The position numbers and the translations under genes were made by a program. A DNA stretch of 64,000 nt from Bacteroidota bacterium. GTDB taxonomy: Bacteria; Bacteroidota; Bacteroidia; Chitinophagales; Chitinophagaceae. The DNA lies in NCBI GenBank assembly GCA_016706595.1, contig JADJJH010000001.1:1-64000 (forward strand), in the 5' to 3' direction. Below, piece by piece: positions 11,191 through 18,319 of the stretch; position 1 is the first letter of the stretch; every line of letters begins with the position of its first letter. Under the pieces are notes generated by a model, which saw only the letters and a program-made list of their open reading frames with translations, was not told where the DNA came from and searched no databases.

Positions 11191-11227
11191 ATTATTGGAT
11201 TAGCTGGATGAGATGAATGAGATTGAG

Positions 11228-12176
11228 TTATTCGTTAACTTCGTCAAAGAAGCCCATTTTGAAAATCTTTCAATTCTATCGTGTATCCGTTTTCCGGATC
11301 AATAGCTGAAAGTTCTTTTAAGGTTTTTAGAATGTATTTTTTGACAGTTACGGCCATTTCTTCTGGAAAAGTATGTGCGCCACCTATTGGTTCTGGAATG
11401 ATGCCATCTACTAAACCAAACGAATTCATGTGTTTTGGTGTAAGTTTTAATTGTTCAGCAGCGGTTTCTTTAAAATCCCAAGTGCGCCATAATATACTAG
11501 AGCAACTTTCGGGAGAAATAACTGAATACCAGGTGTTTTCGAGCATCACTACACGGTCGCCAATACCGATACCCAAAGCTCCACCGCTTGCACCTTCGCC
11601 AATGATGATACAAATAACAGGTACTGTTAAATTAGTCATTTCAAATAAGTTTCGAGCAATGGCCTCACCTTGTCGCGCGTTCTTCCGCTTCTAATCCGGG
11701 AATGCCCCAGGTGTATCAATAAATGTAATTATAGGTTTATTGAATTTTTCGGCAAGTTCATTAAGCGCAATGCTTTACGGTAGCCTTCAGGGTTAGCCAT
11801 ACCAAAATTTCGTAATTGCCGCATTTTTGTATTCGCCTTTTGATGACCGATTACCATAACGGTTTGCTCATCGTTAAGCATGGCGAACCCACCAACGATG
11901 GCCTTGTCGTCTTTTACATTTCTATCACCATGCATTTCTTGATATTTTGAAGATGAGAAATATAAAAATTTGTATACGGATGTCCTGGATGTCTGTTGAG
12001 CTGCACTCGTTGCCAGTCATTGAGTTAGAATAAATTGACTTGCGTGTTTCTTCAACTTTCGCATTGAGTTCTTTGATGCTTGAACTCATATCAACTTTAG
12101 TTTTATCGCCAACGTCTTTAATTTTCAATTTCTGCGACGAGGTTTTCTATGGGTTTTCGAAATCTAGGTATTGCAT
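11228..12176 (-). CDS. Acetyl-CoA carboxylase carboxyltransferase subunit alpha, frame-broken
   Basis: AccA transfers the carboxyl group from biotin to acetyl-CoA in fatty-acid synthesis. From 12176 the frames give MQYLDFENPIENLVAEIEKL, then MHGDRNVKDDKAIVGG, IGHQKGENTK, NFGMANPEGYRKALRLM, ITFIDTPGAFPGLEAEERGQ and a long clean frame with GEGASGGALGIGIGDRV and YSVISPESCSSILWR. It ends RFSKMGFFDEVNE at 11228. The total of about 316 codons is the normal AccA length. At least five indels break it, near 12125, 11990, 11940, 11770 and 11680. All signature blocks survive in order, so sequence error is favoured. It is the first gene of the accA-DUF6913-dapA-DCC run. Confidence 0.87.
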
Positions 12177-12244
12177 TTTATTGATTGCTATTGCAGGTCA
12201 AACGTACATTAAATTCATCATTTTTTTTTTTGCTAAATAAAGAT

Positions 12245-12274
12245 TTTGAAAAATACATTTCTTGTATATCTTTG
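12245..12274 (+). promoter_or_regulatory. Bacteroidota-type promoter for tRNA-Asp
   Basis: TTTG at 12245-12248, an 18-base spacer and TATCTTTG at 12267-12274 match the -33 TTTG / -7 TAnnTTTG consensus of the phylum. The tRNA begins 19 bases after the -7 box. Confidence 0.65.
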
Positions 12275-12292
12275 ACCTGCTATCGGTAAAAC

Positions 12293-12366
12293 GGACCGGT
12301 AGTTCAGTTGGTTAGAATGCCGCCCTGTCACGGCGGAGGTCGCGGGTTCGAGTCCCGTCCGGTCCG
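12293..12366 (+). tRNA. tRNA-Asp (anticodon GTC)
   Basis: A full cloverleaf can be drawn: acceptor arm GGACCGG/CCGGTCC, D-arm around AGTTCAGTTGGTTAGAAT, anticodon stem CCGCC/GGCGG with loop ctGTCac, and T-arm CGGG-TTCGAGT-CCCG. The discriminator base is G. CCA is not encoded. A TAnnTTTG promoter precedes it and a strong terminator follows. Confidence 0.97.
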
Positions 12367-12583
12367 CTCCAAAAATCCACATTTTTAATGTGGATTTTTT
12401 CTATCCCAAAACTATGCTTGCTGTCACGGTCTCGTTTTAAGACGAGACGGGTTCGAGTCCCGTCCGGTCCGCTCCAAAAAAATCCCCACATTTTTTAATG
12501 TTGGGATTTTTTATTTTAGAAACTATGCCGTGCTGTCTTGGTCTCGTTTTAAGACGAGACGGGTTCGAGTCCCGTCCGGTCCG
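12367..12583 (+). repeat. Two partial duplications of the tRNA-Asp 3' half with hairpins
   Basis: The last 24 bases of the tRNA (12343-12366) recur exactly at 12448-12471 and 12560-12583. Each partial copy is preceded by the 20-base hairpin GTCTCGTTTTAAGACGAGAC (12429-12448, 12541-12560), which replaces the 5' half of the tRNA. The terminator between copies is repeated too. Periods are 105 and 112 bases. The copies cannot fold as complete tRNAs. Confidence 0.9.
12371..12400 (+). terminator. Rho-independent terminator of tRNA-Asp
   Basis: A 12-base stem (AAAAATCCACAT / ATGTGGATTTTT) with a five-base loop runs into a T tract, starting five bases after the tRNA. A second, slightly diverged copy follows the first partial tRNA duplication at about 12474-12514. 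Confidence 0.85.
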
Positions 12584-12596
12584 CAAGCTTTAAACG

Positions 12597-12630
12597 AAAA
12601 CCCTTGAAAGTTCATACTTTCAAGGGTTTT
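12597..12630. terminator. Bidirectional terminator
   Basis: AAAACCCTTGAAAG and CTTTCAAGGGTTTT form a perfect 14-base stem around a six-base loop, with A and T tracts on either side. It separates the tRNA region from the minus-strand gene ending at 12682 and could stop transcription from both directions. Confidence 0.85.
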
Positions 12631-12681
12631 CTGTTTTAGAGGAAAAATATATGGAATTGTTAGCAACCGTATTATTTTAAC

Positions 12682-14421
12682 TTAGGGATGTGCAGAAAAA
12701 ATAAAATTGCTAGCATTTGATTCAGCAATCGGTTTATCTAACAGATCTACATTGCCATCGCCATTGATATCAGATCCTTGATATCCAAATAAAAATGACG
12801 TAATATCATTAGTCAAAATGGATAGATCTAATAAATCAATATTTTCATCTTGATTCACATCGCCCTGATACAATGCTCAAACACCGATTTCTACTTCGGT
12901 TTGATTTGATCCGTAGGCTTGGCCCTGCGCCGTTGTGAAATCGTAATTTATAAGGCCAGAAAATGTTATTGGATTTGAACTCCAAGTTTCAACAGAATTT
13001 CTATGTCTGATTACTACATAATAGTTTCCGTTGGGGATGGGAAAGTAGCAAGTAGCTGTGCCATTGATGTTTAGTAAGGTTTTAGTTTGGGCAACCAGAC
13101 TATGAGGGAAAGTGCTATTACGGAGTTGTATTTGAATAGAATCTGTAATTCCTAAATTACTGGTAACCCCTTGATTAAAAAGTACTGAAGACATCAAGCC
13201 CCCGCCAATATAATAACCTTCCATAAATAATTTAAGTTGTACTGAATGACACGGGGTGTTGTTAAATCTTGCTGTGGTTCCTCCCGTTATATATATCTTA
13301 TTGTCGGTGCCAAAATCAAACCATACCGGATATCCACTCGGTGTGGTTGCATTCCATCCTGAAGTGCCATTGCTATTTACTTTACACATTCCCATCGATG
13401 ACATGGTACTTCCTGCAATGTAGATATTGTCACACGCATCAATTCGCATAGGTGTGATTGCAAGCAAAGCCAAACTAGGTCCATCCGCATCCAGATTTTG
13501 CCAAAGTAAATTTCCGGAACTATCATATTTTTTAATCACTACGCCATAACCAGCACTCTGATAACCGCCTACCACCGGATTGTTATCACTCCCTACTTCA
13601 ACTTTATTTCCACTAAACGAATTAGCTTGTGTCCATAGTAATGAGCCCGATGGTGAAAGTTTTTTGAGTGAACTTGGTGAGCCGTTTACAATATAGGTAT
13701 TTCCAAAAGCATCTCCTGCAGCATCCCCAACCGTAGAACTACTCACGCCGGTCAAACTCCACATATTATTTCCATTCAAATCAATTTTCGAATAACCATT
13801 TAAAATGCCGGTGGTTGTTCGGTGTACGATAATAATTTTTCCATCTGGTGTAAATTTAAAGGTGATTGGAGCGCCAATGCCGGTGTCGAAATAATTCCAT
13901 ATTGGAGTGCCTAAAGAATTGAATTTTTTAACTTTGGTTACTTGGCCTGATGGGCCGGTTCCAATACCTAAAACATAGATATTGTCATTCGCATCAATAA
14001 GACACTTTTTGGTTGAAGAACCATCGAATGAGCTTTCATATACTACACGCCATAGCAATATTCCAGATGAATTGTACTTCATCAAAACACTGGCCGCATT
14101 TACCGGACTTGAATAACCGGATTGAATGGTTCCTGATACAATAATATTGCCTGCATGATCTGTTTCTACCCATGTAGCCATTTCATGCCTCGTGTTATCT
14201 GTATTATTGTACGTTGCATTCCACATAATATTTCCTAAAGCATCGCGTTTTGTTAAGGTAATATCACCTCCCGGATTATAATCCCAATACGCTGTATACA
14301 CATTATTAATGGAATCAGTTGCTATCGAAACGCCACTTGGGTAGTTATACCAATCGGCAGCTACTTGAGCATGTATTGTGGAGTTCATTAAAATGAATGC
14401 GATAAGAATGATGTTTTTCAT
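12682..14421 (-). CDS. Secreted beta-propeller-like protein with dockerin-like module, interrupted by in-frame TGA
   Basis: I chose the start at 14421 because MKNIILIAFILMNSTIHAQ is a clear signal peptide; the longer open frame adds 22 unlikely residues. Residues about 25-400 hold SBBP/propeller-like repeats with alternating WN..., YNSSGILLWRV, KFNSLGTPIW, KLSPSGSLLW and KYDSSGNLLW strands. The rest is a module beginning LKLFMEGYYIGGGLMSSVL and ending with two EF-hand-like dockerin repeats (DVNQDENIDLLD and DINGDGNVDLLD) and NFIFSAHP. This module also ends the Calx-beta protein at 3435-7424. Codon 515 (12879-12877) is TGA where the paralogue has TGG in an EVEPGNWA context. The frame continues unbroken for 64 more codons. 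Either a nonsense mutation or a base error explains it. The partner of the dockerin-like repeats is unknown. Confidence 0.8.
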
Positions 14422-14848
14422 TTTTCTATTTTTGTGATGTGAAAATTCAATCCGAATATTTTTAGATAGGCTATACGTATAACTCACTGTAATCTAGGTT
14501 TTATGTTGTCAGTATTCAAACTAGATAGGTTATAGTGAATCGATGTTGCTGGCACTATGAAACGGTTTGTATTTTAGCATGATGGTACATGCAGAAGACT
14601 AGTTAATTTTAATTTGAACATCTCATAGTATTTTGTTTTTAAAGCATATGTCGAAATTCCGAAAATGGCATAAGGGGGCAGGGACTTATTATACTTGTCA
14701 TTGCCTTGATGTTTACCTCAATTCGTGAATAAAAGTGATTGTGATGATTACACAAATTTAGTAAAGCTATCTAGCCTCAAATGAATGATAATTATCATTA
14801 TATAGTTATGCCTTTAATGAATAAGGGTAGATTATATTTACTCTATAA
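14422..14848. other. Intergenic, FNR-like palindrome only
   Basis: Divergent promoter region of the propeller gene and the DUF6445-like gene. Apart from the palindrome at 14784-14799 I see no gene, RNA or terminator. No -7 box matches TAnnTTTG exactly; TATATTTA near 14830 is a weak candidate. Confidence 0.45.
14784..14799. promoter_or_regulatory. FNR/CRP-like palindrome upstream of DUF6445-like gene
   Basis: AATGATAATTATCATT is a perfect 16-base palindrome. Its core TGAT-N4-ATCA matches the FNR-family half sites. It lies about 50 bases before the start at 14849. It also resembles a Fur box core, so the regulator is uncertain. Confidence 0.45.
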
Positions 14849-15511
14849 ATGAGCCATATGCAAGCCTTACTTTATCCTCGTTTTTTGTTAGTGAAAGATA
14901 ATTTTTATAGTCATCCCGAAAAGGTTGTGAAGGCAGCGAAAGAGGCGGAGTTTTATGAACCGGAACATGTAACTGGATTCCGCAGTAAAAATGTGTATCA
15001 TGAGCCAGGTGTAAAATCGAAATTGGAAAGTATATTGGGTATTAAAATTACCCGCTGGGATATTGATCCATTGGAAGAAAATGGTGTTTTTTATCAGGGG
15101 TTTTCAAAGGGTAAACGAAAAGAGGTTCCTGGTGTACATTCAGATGAGCCATATAATGATATTACCATATTGATTTATCTCACACCCGGTTTGCCTATCG
15201 ATTGCGGAACATCACTTTGGATGCATAAAGCAACTGGGTTGTGTAATCCGGCAACACCCCAAGATGCGAGGCGATTAAAAATTAAATTCAGTGAATTGCA
15301 AAATCAGTTAGAAGAAGATAGTAAAAAAAGAGATAGTTGGATAGAGATTGATCGTGTAGGAAATCGTTTCAACCGCATGGTGGCTTATCCTTCAGGGGCA
15401 TTGCATTCTGCTAGTAAGCATTTCGGGAGTGATATGGCCAATGGTAGAATTTATCAAACTTTTCGAATAGGGGTAGATTGGAGTACCTTTAGAATGAACA
15501 AGATACCTTAA
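14849..15511 (+). CDS. DUF6445-like, 2OG-Fe(II) oxygenase-fold protein
   Basis: A 220-residue cytoplasmic protein without signal peptide. VHSDEPYNDITILIYL puts His97 and Asp99 in an HxD arrangement. A distal ALHSASKHFG (His186) and TFRIGV (Arg206) complete the pattern of the double-stranded beta-helix 2-oxoglutarate/iron oxygenases. The overall layout matches DUF6445 as I know it. Substrate is unknown; relatives of the fold hydroxylate amino acids, peptides or small molecules. The start at 14849 is the first ATG, and a second Met lies at residue 4. Its stop overlaps the converging gene by four bases. An FNR-like palindrome lies upstream. Confidence 0.6.
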   Translation: MSHMQALLYPRFLLVKDNFYSHPEKVVKAAKEAEFYEPEHVTGFRSKNVYHEPGVKSKLESILGIKITRWDIDPLEENGVFYQGFSKGKRKEVPGVHSDEPYNDITILIYLTPGLPIDCGTSLWMHKATGLCNPATPQDARRLKIKFSELQNQLEEDSKKRDSWIEIDRVGNRFNRMVAYPSGALHSASKHFGSDMANGRIYQTFRIGVDWSTFRMNKIP

Positions 15512-17115
15512 TGAAGTAGTTGCATTAGCATTTTATTATATCGATAAGGGTCATTCTCTTTGGTTGAAAGCATAGTAAGCAACAAGGAGATACTTTTAGT
15601 GTCGTGTTTGTGTAATGCTTTGGATAACAAGGCAATCTCTTCAAGTGCAGATTTGTGTTTCAATTGCTCTGAACTTGAAAGTTTACTTGCCACACAAAAT
15701 TCTGCAATACATGTCTTCACCGCCAAAGTGCGGTCACCTTTAAAAGTTTTACGAATAAGGTTTGTAATGTGTAGATTGATCTCCACAAAAGAAGGCGAAT
15801 GCTCATCAGAAAATGTCAATGAAATATCACTCTCAGCAAGTTGAATTAAAGTTTTTTCGGAGCTTCGATATCCTTTTTTGTTGGCAATTTTTTTAGCTTC
15901 TTTCTCAGCCAAGAATTTAATTTCAGGGTCAATTGATCTAAAGCCATATCGGTAATAAAACCAATAGGCACCGCTGCGAATACCATCCGGATTATCTTTC
16001 CCAAATTGGTGTGCATCAACTTCAATATTTGATAGAGTAAAAGTTTGCTTGTATACTCGTAGTAATTGACACATGATATATCCTGATTCACCTCCACGAA
16101 ATGCTTCAAAAATATTCAGTCCAAACCGTGCGGTTTTGCCAAATACCCAAGTCCCACCATAAGCGATTGGGTATCCATTTTTAAAAAGTGTATATCCAAT
16201 ATAAGATTGCAGAGGTAAAAGCCTTTCTGCATCCATTCCATAAATAGCAACGCTGATGCCACGCTCTAAGCTATAGAGTCTTATTGTTTTTACATTGATA
16301 TAAGTGGCAGGGTCAGTTTCGCGCATCGTTAATAACATTGATTTTCGTATGACCGCAGAAACGATTTCTAATTGATTTTTATCACATGATTCAGGTTTAG
16401 GCAACGGACTATCGATTAAGGCACGGTAATCAAAATTTTTCAGGATGCTTGACTGAAAATAGATGCTTTTGTGCGGAAGCTTATTAAAACTTCGTGAATA
16501 ACTAAGTTTGGTTGCACGAATGGTAACAAAGGCTTTTAAGCTATCCCATAGATAGTCTTTTAGTAATGGTTTGTGTTCAATGGTACTAAATTGCTGAAGA
16601 AGAAATTCTAGTCTTTTATTCTTCGACACTTGAAGAGCATCCAATAATTCATCATTTGACAGACCTGCACTTGTTTCATCGCGTTCAACAGATGGCAGTG
16701 TGAACTTAAGAAGTTCATTCAAAGGCGTGGCTTGGTTTGCGAAGGAGTCGAAACAAAGCTGCACATCATGTTGTTGACTGAGCCAAAAAAAAGCATCATG
16801 TGAGAAGCGGGTGCACATGGATGTGAAGGGTAATCCATGATCATCCAATGTTTGTTTTTTTGAAAGAGGCATTTTTTTTAAGTGCAAAGCCAAACGTTTA
16901 AGTTCGTTATACGCCAGAAGGTAGATTGCTTTATTGTCGGGATGAGTAATCATAAAAAGTAATAATTCATGATAAGTAATGATTTCATTAATCTTATTGA
17001 TTTTACTTGAACGAATACTTTGTAAGCAGGCTAATTTTTGAGAAGTATGTTCTTCATCAAATTTGCCAAGTATAATTTGAAGTTGTTTTATTGTATGTGC
17101 CCATGAATTTGACAT
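15508..17115 (-). CDS. Hypothetical protein with GNAT-like C-terminal half
   Basis: A 535-residue soluble protein. The N-terminal half is helical and unassigned. Around residues 310-420 it reads YIGYTLFKNGYPIAYGGTWV, FGLNIFEAFRGGESGYI, a QLLRVYKQTF helix, EVDAHQFGKDNPDGI and GAYWFYYRYGFRS. This resembles an acetyltransferase (GNAT) fold, in which GYPIAYGG forms a central hairpin and FRGGESGY occupies the pyrophosphate-loop position. I have seen this combination in uncharacterised proteins of several phyla. The acyl donor and target are unknown. No partner gene is obvious, since it converges with the DUF6445-like gene (four-base overlap of stops) and is followed upstream by a GH1 remnant. Confidence 0.5.
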   Translation of the reverse strand: MSNSWAHTIKQLQIILGKFDEEHTSQKLACLQSIRSSKINKINEIITYHELLLFMITHPDNKAIYLLAYNELKRLALHLKKMPLSKKQTLDDHGLPFTSMCTRFSHDAFFWLSQQHDVQLCFDSFANQATPLNELLKFTLPSVERDETSAGLSNDELLDALQVSKNKRLEFLLQQFSTIEHKPLLKDYLWDSLKAFVTIRATKLSYSRSFNKLPHKSIYFQSSILKNFDYRALIDSPLPKPESCDKNQLEIVSAVIRKSMLLTMRETDPATYINVKTIRLYSLERGISVAIYGMDAERLLPLQSYIGYTLFKNGYPIAYGGTWVFGKTARFGLNIFEAFRGGESGYIMCQLLRVYKQTFTLSNIEVDAHQFGKDNPDGIRSGAYWFYYRYGFRSIDPEIKFLAEKEAKKIANKKGYRSSEKTLIQLAESDISLTFSDEHSPSFVEINLHITNLIRKTFKGDRTLAVKTCIAEFCVASKLSSSEQLKHKSALEEIALLSKALHKHDTKSISLLLTMLSTKENDPYRYNKMLMQLLH

Positions 17116-17285
17116 AAGTCAAAGGTAAAAATTTGTTTGTATTAGGATACTACAAATATTTTCTCTTGAATTATGAGCGTCATGTGGATTTCTGAGCACG
17201 AAATGTGAAGTTGGCTAATTTGTATCTAACTGAGTGTAAAGTTATGTTGTATACGATTTATATGACTGCCAGGGAAATTCTTAGG

Positions 17286-17910
17286 TGATGATGCGTTGCT
17301 GAACAGATTACGTATTGAGCCAAGTTTGGGCTTAGGTTATCCTATTGCAGAGTTGAAATTTTTGCGTAGAATGTATGATTGTTATTTGCCGAATGATGAA
17401 GCGCTACTTCCATTTGATTTCGACTTTATTGGAGTTCAGAATTAGACGCGCGAAATCATTTCACACTCGTACTTAGTACCTTATTTGCAAGCTAAACTTA
17501 TTAAAGCCAACAATCGAAAAGTACCTACTACTTTAATGAATTGGGAAATTTATCCCGAATCAATTTACCACATGCTAAAGAAATACTCGGCTTACGATAA
17601 AGTAAATAAAATAATAATTACCGAAAATGGAGCTGCATTTAATGACCAAGTAATTGATGATGAAGTACACGATATACATCGTAAGCAATTTATCGAAGAG
17701 AACATTACGCAAATATTGCGTGCTCAAAACGAGGGTATCAATGTGAAAGGTTATTTTGTTTGGACATTCTTAGATAATTTTGAATGGGCCGAAGGGTACC
17801 TTCCTCGTTTTGGTTTGGTACATGTAGATTTTAAAACTCAAAAAAGAATTATTAAGCATTCAGGTTATTGGTACCAGCAATTTTTAGCCGGTGAAAATCA
17901 AGTCAAGTAA
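17286..17910 (+). pseudogene. Glycoside hydrolase family 1 (beta-glucosidase) remnant
   Basis: Only the C-terminal half of a GH1 enzyme remains, about 208 of about 450 codons. It has DALLNRLRIEPSLGLGYPI, LLPFDFDFIGVQN, then TREII, TTLMNWEIYPESIYHMLKK, the nucleophile motif IIITENGAAF, a GYFVWTFLDNFEWAEGY substrate-binding block and RFGLVHVDF. At about 17443 a TAG replaces the tyrosine expected after GVQN, so the longest clean frame starts only at 17485. Upstream of 17286 no GH1 sequence is found, and the acid/base region is missing. This is therefore a truncated gene, unlike the indel-riddled but complete genes of the first 12 kb. Confidence 0.85.
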
Positions 17911-18319
17911 TGTTTTTTATGATAATGCCAAATAAGAAGTGGTCGTATACATGAAATTAATTTTACTGTATTTTTCATTTTTAGTTCTTATGCTTATCAA
18001 TAAGACTTTATTAATCAAGGAAATCCCATTGAGTAATTTGAAGAGATAGCTATTATAATATTCTTAAAAAATTACCATGACTGATTTCACCATCGGGATA
18101 TTTTTAAAAGTAATTAATTCAAAAGCTAAGCAAGCAAGGGGTACTTCATACATAATTCTTTTTAAGATCAAGTAATTTGATCATTGTCATAGAATGGTAA
18201 TTTATGTAATAATCATTTATGATAACCTATAAGTTCTAAAATGGCTTTTTAACTGATTAGCATAGTTAATTTACCAACGAACAATGATAGTAGGAAGTCT
18301 ACTCTTAAAATTTTATAGC
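17911..18319. other. Intergenic, nothing recognised
   Basis: An AT-rich spacer of about 400 bases between the GH1 remnant and the PKD-like T9SS gene. No clear promoter, terminator, RNA or repeat could be supported. Confidence 0.45.

Noticed and set aside
12429..12583. Two further tRNA-Asp genes
   Set aside because: The copies lack the D-arm, the anticodon arm and the 5' acceptor strand; only the 3' half is present.
12877..12879. TGA as selenocysteine or a recoded tryptophan
   Set aside because: The paralogous position is tryptophan, not cysteine, no SECIS-like hairpin follows, and TGA ends other genes in the window normally. A nonsense mutation or base error is simpler.
12293..14421. Genomic island integrated at tRNA-Asp
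   Set aside because: No integrase, mobilisation gene or distant direct repeat was seen; the 3'-half copies lie within 220 bases of the tRNA.
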